This document shows, piece by piece, positions 51,137 through 60,078 of a stretch of 64,000 nt of DNA (positions are counted from its first letter, which is position 1; each line of letters begins with the position of its first letter). A model generated the notes under the pieces. The model saw nothing but the letters and a program-made list of their open reading frames with translations, made no database searches and had not been told where the DNA came from. Source of the stretch: Bacillus subtilis. GTDB lineage: Bacteria; Bacillota; Bacilli; Bacillales; Bacillaceae_C. A program made the translations under genes and the position numbers. The stretch spans positions 126,249 through 190,248 of the forward strand of contig NZ_VTQV01000003.1 of NCBI RefSeq assembly GCF_008764245.1, in the 5' to 3' direction.

Positions 51137-53140
51137 ATGAAAATCTTGTCGCTAATGCTATCTGTTATTTTATGCTTATCGATTTTACCCTTGTCAAGTA
51201 CGAAAGCAAAAGCTGATCATGATCTGTTACCAGCCTTCCCGGGAGCAGAAGGATTTGGCTACGCCTCAGTAGGAGGGCGTGGTGGGGAAGTTTATCATGT
51301 CACTAGCCGCGAGCTTACGGGCCCTGGTACTTTCCACCATGCCCTTACTTCTGCGGGAGATGTTCCCCGTACGATTGTATTCGATATATCGGGCGAAATT
51401 ACCATCCCTAAAACGGTTGTGCAGAATAAATCCAATATCACCATTGCTGGACAAACGGCACCTGGAGATGGAATCACCATACGTGGAAACACGATCCGCT
51501 TCATTAATTCTCAAGATATTATTATCAGGTTTTTGCGTTTTAGAATGGGCGCACAAGATGATTTTAGCGATGATGCGATGTATTTAGAAGATAACCAAAA
51601 TGTGATTATTGATCACTGTACGTTTTCTTGGGGAACGGATGAAGTATTGTCGATCAAAAGTAAAAATTATGAGGATCCTAAATCAAAAAATATTACTGTT
51701 CAATGGTCGATTATGTCAGAGGGCCTTCTTACCCATTCGATGGGTGGGTTAATTGAAATGAATACGATTACGATGCATCACAATTTATACGCCCATAACA
51801 ATGATCGAAATCCGAAAACCAAAGGCCAAATCGATTTTGTCAACAATATTGTCTATAACTGGGGGCAATATCTTTATGTAGCAGGTGGAGAATCAGGCAC
51901 CAAAGGCTATGGAAATGTAGTTGGCAATTACTTTATTGCCGGTTTAAATTCAAAAAAGCCAGAATATGCGATTGTGCGAGGAAATGAAAACTATCAAGTC
52001 TTTCTCGAAAATAATCGGGTGGATCATAATCAAAATGGTATTCTTGATGGTACGGATACAGGTTCGGATATGATAGAGGCTGAAAGACCAAGTGTTGTTG
52101 TGTCAGAACGGTTCGAATATCCATTGGTGCATACACAGGAACCAGAGAAAGCCTATGATTATGTATTAGATTATTCAGGTGCATCGCTCACTCGAGATGA
52201 TGTAGACAAACGTGTAATTGATAGTGTAAGAGATCAAACAGGTGTGATCATTGGACATGAGAATGATGTAGGGGGATATCCAGTCCTTAAGGAAGGTACA
52301 CCACCGCTTGATTCAGATCAAGATGGGATGCCGGATGAGTGGGAATTAGCTAACGGATTGGACCCGCATGATCCAGTAGATCGAAATGGAGATATGCACG
52401 GAGAAGGTTATACAAATCTTGAATATTATTTAAACGAACTCGCGGCGCCAAGTTTTCCAACGGATTATCCCACATCACCGCCTGAGTGGGCAGGACCACC
52501 ATTTACACCACCGACCGATCCTGATCCTAATGAACCTGCACCAGAACCTGTGGTGGGAATGGACGGAGAATGGATCAGAAATGCGATTATCAATGATAAT
52601 AGTAAGGATGGAATAGACAATGCAAGGAAATGGTCCATCGAAAAGAATTTGCAGGTCGGAGATTTTGTTGCGGGAGATCGAATGACAGGTAATAGCGTTT
52701 ACCGATTCACTTCGATACCAGATGAGCTTATAGGGATGGAATGGATTCGGTCAGCTGTTCATTCAAGAAGTTCATCTAATGATGATTTAGTCTCCTTTTA
52801 TTTAGTGGGGGATGCGGACGTATATGTTGCCCACGATTCAAGAATTGGCACATTGCCTGAATGGCTAAGATCTTATGAAGATACTGGAGAATTCATAGAA
52901 GATGACCAACCCGTAAGATTTAAACTATATAAAAAACATTATCCAACAGGTTCGTTTGTCGTAATGGGGAAGAATAATAATGCAAAGCAAATGAATTATT
53001 TTATTGTTCTTAAACCTACGAATTCACATGAGCAACCACCCGAAAAAGCACCTGGAGACTTGAAAGGAGAAATGACGGAGAAGGGGGCTGTTTCCTTAAA
53101 ATGGTCACCGGTAAGTGAAGCGGATAGCTATTTAATATAA
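51137..53140 (+). CDS. Secreted pectate lyase-like protein (PL1-type beta-helix), truncated by frameshift
   Basis: 667 residues. Signal peptide 1-27 or so (cleavage near AKA-D). The parallel beta-helix domain (about 33-350) starts FPGAEGFGYASVGGRGGEVYH and contains TIAGQTAPGDG, DHCTFSWGTDE and HHNLYAHNNDRNPK, typical of pectate-lyase superfamily proteins. Then DSDQDGMPDEWE (calcium-type repeat, about 394) and a Pro-rich linker. A ~160-residue unknown domain (WIRNAIINDNSKDG) follows, then the start of a fibronectin III module, cut by a stop in ADSYLI. The catalytic part is intact, so a shortened enzyme may still work. It probably cleaves polygalacturonate outside the cell. Confidence 0.75.
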   Translation: MKILSLMLSVILCLSILPLSSTKAKADHDLLPAFPGAEGFGYASVGGRGGEVYHVTSRELTGPGTFHHALTSAGDVPRTIVFDISGEITIPKTVVQNKSNITIAGQTAPGDGITIRGNTIRFINSQDIIIRFLRFRMGAQDDFSDDAMYLEDNQNVIIDHCTFSWGTDEVLSIKSKNYEDPKSKNITVQWSIMSEGLLTHSMGGLIEMNTITMHHNLYAHNNDRNPKTKGQIDFVNNIVYNWGQYLYVAGGESGTKGYGNVVGNYFIAGLNSKKPEYAIVRGNENYQVFLENNRVDHNQNGILDGTDTGSDMIEAERPSVVVSERFEYPLVHTQEPEKAYDYVLDYSGASLTRDDVDKRVIDSVRDQTGVIIGHENDVGGYPVLKEGTPPLDSDQDGMPDEWELANGLDPHDPVDRNGDMHGEGYTNLEYYLNELAAPSFPTDYPTSPPEWAGPPFTPPTDPDPNEPAPEPVVGMDGEWIRNAIINDNSKDGIDNARKWSIEKNLQVGDFVAGDRMTGNSVYRFTSIPDELIGMEWIRSAVHSRSSSNDDLVSFYLVGDADVYVAHDSRIGTLPEWLRSYEDTGEFIEDDQPVRFKLYKKHYPTGSFVVMGKNNNAKQMNYFIVLKPTNSHEQPPEKAPGDLKGEMTEKGAVSLKWSPVSEADSYLI

Positions 53141-54020
53141 AGTATCTGTAACTGGAGTTGGTGGCGAATCCGAAAAGACAAATAGTGTCGGGACTAAAAC
53201 CGGTCCCCCAGTTGTACTTCCAGCAATTCCCTCAGGTTTAACGACAGGCAAAATCTCAACTTCTACTTTTGAAATTTTGTGGGAAGCAGCGGAAGGCGCT
53301 GAAAGTTATAACATCTATAGAAAGGCAAATGAAGAAAATGACTTTTCGCTGATTGCAAATACTAGTTCTAGTCGTTATGCAGACAAAAGTGTTAGTAACA
53401 ATCGATCTGGTTACACTTACAAGATTTCAGCCTTAAATGAAATGGGAGAAACCAGTCCTTCAAAAGAGCTAGTGATTGATATGCCATTACCGCAAGCCCC
53501 AACTGGTTTAAAAGTTGGATTAGTTGGAGAATCCTTTGTTGGTTTAATATGGACATCAGGCGGTGGTGGTAATCAATTCAATGTTTATAGAGAAGCTAAC
53601 GGGAAAGTAGAAAACGTAGGTTATGCAAAAGTAGAAACTTTTTACGACCGGACAGTCGAGCCTGGTGTTGAATATGTCTATTACCTTAAAGCAGAAAATG
53701 CTAGTGGCGAATCGGAGGTATCGAATAAGGTAACAATCACACCAGATCAAGTGAATACGGCCAGTATGAGGACCTTTGTTGAACAGTTCAAAGAATCGGG
53801 AGAATGGAATGATGAGAAATCCGCTCATGCTTTGAATCTCCATTTAACCGCGGTTGAAACGTATGAAAAGCAAGATAAAAAAGATAAAGTTGTGAAGCAT
53901 ATGGAGAGCTTTAAACAATTAGCGAAGGCCCAAAAGGATAATCAGTTACTCCCTATTCATCTATATAATACCCTAAAATCATATACGGATGCTATGATTA
54001 GTAAATGGAAAGATGAGTAA
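53136..54020 (+). pseudogene. Out-of-frame 3' part of the pectate lyase gene (FnIII modules and helical tail)
   Basis: The other frame continues at YKVSVTGVGGESE (53136), the end of FnIII module 1. It then encodes two complete FnIII modules (ILWEAAEGAESYNIY..TYKISALNEMGE; GLIWTSGGGGNQFNVY..YVYYLKAENASGE) and a helical C-terminus of about 85 residues. Compared with module 2, module 1 lacks about 33 residues between SYLIY and YKV, so a deletion that is not a multiple of three caused the break. There is no ribosome site for independent translation. Confidence 0.7.
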
Positions 54021-54115
54021 AAATTTATAAGCTTCCCTCTTATTCGTGTGAAAATGAGGAAATGAAGAAGCTATAATTAGGCATGTAGTATACTATAAAA
54101 AGGAGGAGGGAATAC

Positions 54116-56398
54116 ATGCCTAATTTATTTCGAAAGTGGTTTAAATACAACCTACTCAAAAGTCAGATTAGTCTGTTATTGTTTTTAACGATCACCATTT
54201 TTCTTATCATTCTGATCGTTAGTATTACATCGTACAATACATCTAAATCTGTTCTCCAAGAACAATTAAATGATCCGCAGCAACAGATGTTGCAGATCAG
54301 TATGAATTTTATCGATGAAGCAATCAATGAAAGCAATAGAATTGCCACGGAAGTCGCATTAGATGACCATGTCTATGAATTTCTTACAAGTAATGAGCAA
54401 AACTCCTATGAAAATATTACGGGAATTTATAAAATGTTATCTTCTTTCATAAATAATTCGTCCATTATTAAAAGTATATATGTCTACGATATGAATAGAG
54501 GGAGTTTTGTGACGATCCCCCATGGCTATAGTGCTACGAAAAAAACTTTTGTGGATTCCCAATGGACCGATGTTGCCGATGAACTAAAAGATAAGATGAT
54601 GATCGTGAAAAAGAGAGATGTACCTGAAGGGGCTAAAAATAGTGGTTCGGAAATTACCCTTTTTCGAAAAATATTAATACATGGTAAGTTCAAAGGCTTA
54701 GTGGCCATTAATTTAAAGGAAGAAAAGTTATTCGCAAAAATCAATCCACCGACGCTAACAAGTTTAGATAGTACCCGGTTTATTATGGATGAACAAAACG
54801 AAATCCTTTATTCAGTATCAAATTATTCAGTTGATAAAAAGAGCCTTGCAGAAAGCATCACTAATCTAAAAAAAGAAAGATTAGGAGATTTTACATATAA
54901 AGATGAAACTTTATTAGCCAGTCAGCTGCATTCTCCAGTTACAGGGTGGCAGTATGTTTCACTTGTGACCCAGGAAAGTATATTGGCGAAATCTCGCAGA
55001 GTCGGTCACATTGTATTTTTAGTATCATTGATCGCTCTTTCGATAGGATTGATGGCTGTCCTGTATATCAATATAAAGGTTTTCCGCCCAGTTTTTCGCC
55101 TAAAGCAACTCTTTATAATGAAGGAGCGGGATATTTCGAAACAAGGGTTAAACGAATTGGAGCATGTTGCAGGCCAACTAATCCATGATCATGCCCATTT
55201 AGCTAAAACCTTAGATACGATCAAACTAGAAGCATCTTCGAAATTTATTCTTGATATCTATCAAGGGGAAGTAAAGTCAAGAGAGGAAATAAAAGAAAAG
55301 TGGAACGATTATTTCAGAGACTGGGATCACCATCGTTTAGTCGTAGCCATTATCTCTATAGATAACTATTCGTCATGGTTAAGTAAATTTCCAAGTACAG
55401 ATCATTCTCTTTTAAAATTTGCCCTGCAAAATATTATTTCCGAAGTTCTTTCAGAACGATCCTATCATAAATGTGTAGATTTTGGGCAGGGGAAAACAGC
55501 TGTTTTACTTCAATATGATGGAAGTGGTGACACACTTGTACACAAATTCATGAAAGCGTTGTCTACAGCTGAGCGGTTATTAGGTTTTAGTGCGTCTGTT
55601 GGGATTAGTCATTCGAAACAAAAAATAGAGGATATCAAAGAGGCTGTTTTGGAAGCGGAGTTAGCGCTTGGGTATCGAATGTATAAAGGTTATGGAAGCG
55701 TTATAGATATAAATGAGTGTTATGATAATCCCCACCATTCAATTAAAATAGCGCCCATTTTAGAACAATTGGCCGAAGCGATCATTGGAGGTGATGAGAC
55801 TCAAGGAATAAAAATTGTGGAAGACATCATTCAGGAATTTCGAAATAACCAATACTTTCCAACAAGCGTTCAATCGAAAATAAATGATTTAATCCACGTA
55901 ATTTGGAGTGAAAAACATACAGAAATTCAAGGCAAGACTAAGGGAATGGTATTAGATCAAGTAACCACTAGTTGTTTAGATGATATCGAAGAGCTTTTAA
56001 AAGATGGGGTTAGGGAAGAAACTGAAAAATGGAAAAAGCAAGCAGAGAATAAAGAGAGTATACTTTGTGAGAAAATGATTACCTATATGGAAGAACATTT
56101 GGCTGAAGCGATCGGGATTACGGAAATTTCCAAGTCGATTGGGATGAGTGTTAGCTTAGCAAGCCAAATTTTTAAAGAAAAAATGGATGATACGATTTAT
56201 GGATATCTTACTAAATTAAGAATTGAGAAGGCAGAGGAATTACTGCTGAATACAGACAAGAAGGTTGCCACGATTGCTTTTGCTGTGGGGTATCAACATG
56301 AAAATAGCTTTATCCGCGTCTTTCGTAAATATAAAAATACGACACCAGGTAAATATCGTGAAATGTTAAGAAATAAAAAGGGAGCTTTAGCTGAATAA
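54116..56398 (+). CDS. AraC-family regulator with extracytoplasmic sensor (YesN/YtdP-like)
   Basis: 760 residues. Membrane helix about 17-40, an extracellular Cache-like domain, and a second helix about 296-320. Then a cytoplasmic linker, and a C-terminal AraC helix-turn-helix pair (GITEISKSIGMSVSLASQIF; KVATIAFAVGYQHENSFIRVFRKY..TPGKYR). AGGAGGAGG precedes ATG 54116. Such one-component membrane regulators sit beside Lpl-type importers and sense the sugar or its binding protein. It probably activates this island. Confidence 0.82.
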   Translation: MPNLFRKWFKYNLLKSQISLLLFLTITIFLIILIVSITSYNTSKSVLQEQLNDPQQQMLQISMNFIDEAINESNRIATEVALDDHVYEFLTSNEQNSYENITGIYKMLSSFINNSSIIKSIYVYDMNRGSFVTIPHGYSATKKTFVDSQWTDVADELKDKMMIVKKRDVPEGAKNSGSEITLFRKILIHGKFKGLVAINLKEEKLFAKINPPTLTSLDSTRFIMDEQNEILYSVSNYSVDKKSLAESITNLKKERLGDFTYKDETLLASQLHSPVTGWQYVSLVTQESILAKSRRVGHIVFLVSLIALSIGLMAVLYINIKVFRPVFRLKQLFIMKERDISKQGLNELEHVAGQLIHDHAHLAKTLDTIKLEASSKFILDIYQGEVKSREEIKEKWNDYFRDWDHHRLVVAIISIDNYSSWLSKFPSTDHSLLKFALQNIISEVLSERSYHKCVDFGQGKTAVLLQYDGSGDTLVHKFMKALSTAERLLGFSASVGISHSKQKIEDIKEAVLEAELALGYRMYKGYGSVIDINECYDNPHHSIKIAPILEQLAEAIIGGDETQGIKIVEDIIQEFRNNQYFPTSVQSKINDLIHVIWSEKHTEIQGKTKGMVLDQVTTSCLDDIEELLKDGVREETEKWKKQAENKESILCEKMITYMEEHLAEAIGITEISKSIGMSVSLASQIFKEKMDDTIYGYLTKLRIEKAEELLLNTDKKVATIAFAVGYQHENSFIRVFRKYKNTTPGKYREMLRNKKGALAE

Positions 56399-56421
56399 AA
56401 ATAATATTGGAGAGTGTAATA

Positions 56422-58473
56422 ATGGATAGAAAACAGATCGTTGAACGACATAATCCGGTCATTAAAAAGGTTGAACCACTCGCACCATTATCGATTGGCA
56501 ACGGGGAGTTTGGTTTTAGTTTTGATTTTACAGGGTTGCAGACCTATCCTGAGGCATATGAAAGTCCACTTGGGACACAATCCAATTGGGGCTGGCATTA
56601 TACGGGTGGAAAAGATTTATATACTGAAAAGGATATCCGTTACCAAAGCTTTGATACTTATGGGAGACAGGTTCAATATCCAATGAAACCCGAAGATAAA
56701 GGAGAAGCTTATCATTGGTTACGCCAAAATCCTCATCGATTACAGATAGGAAGAATAGCCTTTCGTTTTTTAACAGAGGACAATCATGAAATACCCGTAG
56801 AGAAGATTGAAAATATCCGGCAGCAACATCATTTATGGACAGGGGTTGTGGAAAGTCATTATACCGTTGATGGGGTGCCTGTTACGGTGTATACAGCTTG
56901 TCATCCTCATCAAGATGCCATTAGTGTAAAAGTATTATCCTCCTTATTAAGAAGTCAAAGGATCGAAGTGAAACTTTTATTCCCTGCTCCCGATGTGACG
57001 GACAACGCTTGGGCCAAAGCAATTTTTCCAGATTGGGAGGCAGATGATCGACATAGAACAGAAGTTGTCGAAAATACCGAGCAATTTGTGCGATTAATGA
57101 GAGTTATGGATGAAGATTCCTATCAAGTAGGCTGGAGTTGGGAACAAGGGAAATGGGCGCAAACGGATCGACATGAATTTACCTTATCTGCAGATGGAAC
57201 ATCTTCTGAACTATCTTTTACCATATCATTCGCACCTGAAGATCCTGCCGTTGTAGAGGGAAAGGATGTCTTTTTAGCCAGTCAAAAACACTGGGCTGAT
57301 TTTTGGCAACAAGGCGGTGCGATTGATTTTTCCGGAAGCCTTGATCCAAGGGCATTTGAATTAGAAAGAAGGGTCATTCTTTCGCAATATTTATCCGCCA
57401 TTCATAGTGGCGGATCATTACCACCACAAGAGACGGGCTATATGTATAATAGTTGGTTTGGAAAATTCCATCTAGAAATGCATTGGTGGCATGCTGCTCA
57501 TTTCCCATTATGGGGACGTGCCGATATTCTTGGTAAAAGCTTAGAGTGGTATAATAAAATCCTTCCATTGGCACAAGATTTAGCAAAGAGTCAAGGATAC
57601 GAAGGGGCAAGATGGCCGAAAATGGTCGGGATTGATGGCAAACAGAGTCCTTCCCCCGTTGCCACAGGACTTATCTGGCAACAACCTCATCCAATCGCCC
57701 TAGCAGAATTGCTTTATTTGGCAAAACCAACAGAGGAATTGTTGGAAAAATATAAGGAAATGATTTTTGCATCAGCAGATTTCATGGTCTCCTATGCTCA
57801 GTGGGATGAGGAAAAAGCTGCCTATGTACTGGGTCCACCACTGATTCCAGCACAAGAATGCCACCGCATGGAAGATAGTATGAATCCCCCATATGAATTA
57901 GAGTATTGGAAATATGGATTAGAAATCGCACAAAAATGGGCGGAAAGGTTAACCATAAAGGCAAATCCAGCTTGGGCGACAGTGGCCCAATCAATATCTT
58001 CTCCTCCTGTCAAAGAAGGGGTTTATCTTGCGCATGAACATTGTGAACAAACCTATACGGAGAAAAATCACGATCACCCTTCAATGGTAGGAGCTTTAGG
58101 CATTCTTCCCGGAACATTGGTAGATCATGAGATTATGAGAAATACACTTAAAAAGATATATAAACATTGGGATTGGGAGAGTGCCTGGGGATGGGACTTT
58201 CCGATGTGTGCCATGACAGCCGCTCGATTGGAAGAAAAGGAAATGGCTGTAGATTTTTTAATGATGGAAGCGACAAAAAATACTTACTTACCCAATGGCC
58301 ATAATTATCAACGGCCTGGATTAACAGCTTATTTGCCGGGAAATGGTGGTCTATTAACAGCCGTGGCGATGATGGCATGTGGTTGGAAAGATGCGCCAAA
58401 TTCGAACTGTCCCGGTTTTCCGAATGATGGCAGCTGGAAAATAAAACACGAAGGTCTCCATGCCTGGCTATAA
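56422..58473 (+). CDS. Six-hairpin-type glycoside hydrolase, intracellular
   Basis: 683 residues from ATG 56422, with GGAGAG upstream. No signal peptide. An N-terminal beta region begins PLAPLSIGNGEFGFSFDF. An (alpha/alpha)6-like part includes NSWFGKFHLEMHWWHAAHFPLWGR, GARWPKM and MVGALGILPG. This resembles the GH65/GH95 clan; exact family and linkage are not recognised. Given its neighbours it likely trims imported pectin-derived oligosaccharides. Confidence 0.6.
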   Translation: MDRKQIVERHNPVIKKVEPLAPLSIGNGEFGFSFDFTGLQTYPEAYESPLGTQSNWGWHYTGGKDLYTEKDIRYQSFDTYGRQVQYPMKPEDKGEAYHWLRQNPHRLQIGRIAFRFLTEDNHEIPVEKIENIRQQHHLWTGVVESHYTVDGVPVTVYTACHPHQDAISVKVLSSLLRSQRIEVKLLFPAPDVTDNAWAKAIFPDWEADDRHRTEVVENTEQFVRLMRVMDEDSYQVGWSWEQGKWAQTDRHEFTLSADGTSSELSFTISFAPEDPAVVEGKDVFLASQKHWADFWQQGGAIDFSGSLDPRAFELERRVILSQYLSAIHSGGSLPPQETGYMYNSWFGKFHLEMHWWHAAHFPLWGRADILGKSLEWYNKILPLAQDLAKSQGYEGARWPKMVGIDGKQSPSPVATGLIWQQPHPIALAELLYLAKPTEELLEKYKEMIFASADFMVSYAQWDEEKAAYVLGPPLIPAQECHRMEDSMNPPYELEYWKYGLEIAQKWAERLTIKANPAWATVAQSISSPPVKEGVYLAHEHCEQTYTEKNHDHPSMVGALGILPGTLVDHEIMRNTLKKIYKHWDWESAWGWDFPMCAMTAARLEEKEMAVDFLMMEATKNTYLPNGHNYQRPGLTAYLPGNGGLLTAVAMMACGWKDAPNSNCPGFPNDGSWKIKHEGLHAWL

Positions 58474-58626
58474 CGAAAATGATTGTATGTAAGGATTTGC
58501 TATTGATATATCTTCCGAAAAAGAGTAAGATACATTTAAAGGCTACATTGTTCGTACCTTTAATTAAGTTTTTCACCTAGTTAGAATTTAGGGAGTTTTA
58601 CATTGAAACTGAAATGACAAATCTCT

Positions 58627-58775
58627 GTCTATAGGACATGGAGGACAAGCAGGAAGGTTTCTGCAAACACCCACTTAGTTTAAGTGGTGTATAAAACTTC
58701 TTTAAGTTAGATACGGCAAATGTGGCTTTTTCAATGTTCTATGACCCAGCTTCTATATGAAGCTGGTTTTTCGTT
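58627..58775 (+). ncRNA. Structured RNA candidate with terminator, upstream of secG
   Basis: In the 418-base gap after the glycosidase, ATAGGACAT (58632-58640) pairs with ATGTTCTAT (58735-58743, one G-U). The helix encloses three hairpins: GCAG/CTGC (58650-58665), CCACTTA/TAAGTGG (58672-58688) and AACTT/AAGTT (58696-58709). A terminator (CCAGCTTC/GAAGCTGG, 58746-58766, then TTTTT) follows at once. I recognise no known riboswitch or RNA family, and no good promoter is visible. Confidence 0.4.
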
Positions 58776-58823
58776 AGGAACGATAATATTGTCGCTATGC
58801 TTTAAAGGGCCTAAAAATAGATC

Positions 58824-58852
58824 TTGTTCATTTATCTCGTTTGTGTTACATT
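58824..58852 (+). promoter_or_regulatory. Promoter of secG
   Basis: TTGTTC (58824-58829), 17 bp, TACATT (58847-58852) with an extended TG at 58844-58845. Confidence 0.6.
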
Positions 58853-58891
58853 TGTGTTAACGTTTTATGTTCGTTTTAGGGAGGGAATTTG

Positions 58892-59122
58892 GTGCACACA
58901 CTGCTCATTGTTTTATTATTGATTGATTCTATTGCACTTATAGGTGTTGTTCTACTTCAATCTGGAAAGAGTGCTGGACTCTCTGGAGCTATTTCTGGAG
59001 GCGCTGAGCAATTATTTGGAAAGCAAAAAGCGCGAGGAATGGATTTAATTCTTCAACGTACAACGGTAATCCTTTCTGTTTTGTTTTTTATCTTCGCCAT
59101 TGCCGTGGTTATGTTTGAATAA
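58892..59122 (+). CDS. secG: Protein translocase subunit SecG
   Basis: 76 residues from GTG 58892 (GGGAGGG five bases upstream). Two membrane helices joined by [26 protein letters not shown], the conserved SecG loop. It assists SecYE translocation. The secG-est-rnr-smpB order is as in B. subtilis. Confidence 0.94.
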   Translation: MHTLLIVLLLIDSIALIGVVLLQSGKSAGLSGAISGGAEQLFGKQKARGMDLILQRTTVILSVLFFIFAIAVVMFE

Positions 59123-59135
59123 ATGTTTGAATTCG

Positions 59136-59167
59136 AAACCTGGTCGATATGGGCCAGGTTTTTTTAG
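59136..59167 (+). terminator. Terminator of secG
   Basis: AACCTGG / CCAGGTT stem followed by TTTTTAG. Confidence 0.8.
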
Positions 59168-59310
59168 TGCTTAACATATTTAATAAGTGTTGTGCAAAAT
59201 GCACCGTTTTAGTGGAGAGGCCGATCATTTTTCTGGATTGTTCGATCGATCTTTGTTTAAACTAAATGAAGAGGTTGACCGCATAGATATACAGAAATGG
59301 AGTTATGAAA

Positions 59311-60057
59311 ATGAAGATCAAATTACCACAGCCATTTACCTTTCAAGCAGGAAAAAGGGCTGTCTTATTATTACATGGATTTACTGGAAACAGTGCGGAT
59401 GTTCGCATGCTAGGGCGTTTTCTTGAAAAGAAAGGTTATACAAGTCATGCACCTATCTATAAAGGGCATGGTGTTCCACCAGAAGAGTTGCTACATACAG
59501 GTCCAGAAGATTGGTGGCAGGATGTGATGAATGGTTATCAGCATCTAAAAGATTTAGGACATGAAGAAATTGCTGTGGCCGGACTTTCACTTGGTGGTGT
59601 TTTTTCTTTGAAACTGGGTTACACTGTACCTGTAAAGGGAATTATTCCCATGTGCGCTCCCGTGTTTTTTAAAACGGAGGAAGCGATGTATGATGGCGTT
59701 TTGCAGTATGCGAAAGAATACAAACAATTCGAAGGAAAATCTGAAGAACAAATTGAACAAGAAATGAATGAATTTCGAAAAACACCGATGAATACTTTGA
59801 AAGCATTGCAGGAATTAATTGCTGAAGTTCGCGGGTCTGTAGATATGATTTATAATCCTATGTTTGTTGTGCAAGCAAGAAATGACCAAATGATTAATCC
59901 GGAAAGTGCCAATATTATTTATGAAGAAGTGGAATCTTCCCAAAAAGATATTAAATGGTACGAAAAATCTGGACATGTGATTACCTTAGGGCCAGAAAAG
60001 GAATTGCTTCATGAGGATATTTATCATTTTCTAGAGGGCCTAGATTGGACGGAGTAG
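59311..60057 (+). CDS. est: Carboxylesterase (YvaK/Est30-like)
   Basis: 248 residues from the second ATG (59311), 8 bases after GGAG; the first ATG is only 2 bases from it. Alpha/beta hydrolase: oxyanion [11 protein letters not shown], nucleophile GLSLGG (Ser about 92), Asp in [10 protein letters not shown] and His in SGHVITLG. It matches Geobacillus Est30 and B. subtilis YvaK in length. Physiological substrate is unknown. Confidence 0.9.
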   Translation: MKIKLPQPFTFQAGKRAVLLLHGFTGNSADVRMLGRFLEKKGYTSHAPIYKGHGVPPEELLHTGPEDWWQDVMNGYQHLKDLGHEEIAVAGLSLGGVFSLKLGYTVPVKGIIPMCAPVFFKTEEAMYDGVLQYAKEYKQFEGKSEEQIEQEMNEFRKTPMNTLKALQELIAEVRGSVDMIYNPMFVVQARNDQMINPESANIIYEEVESSQKDIKWYEKSGHVITLGPEKELLHEDIYHFLEGLDWTE

Positions 60058-60078
60058 GTGACCAAGGAGGGCTTGGAA

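Noticed and set aside
53277-54020. Independent gene for the FnIII protein
   Set aside because: TTG 53277 has no ribosome site and lies in the middle of an FnIII strand; the frame extends upstream to the deletion in the lyase gene.
58639-58695. 18-codon ORF inside the structured RNA before secG
   Set aside because: No ribosome site; its ATG overlaps the closing helix, and the hairpins explain the sequence better.
58627-58775. 6S RNA, SRP RNA, T-box or purine/SAM/glycine riboswitch
   Set aside because: None of the diagnostic conserved bases I know for these classes is present; kept only as an unnamed structured RNA.
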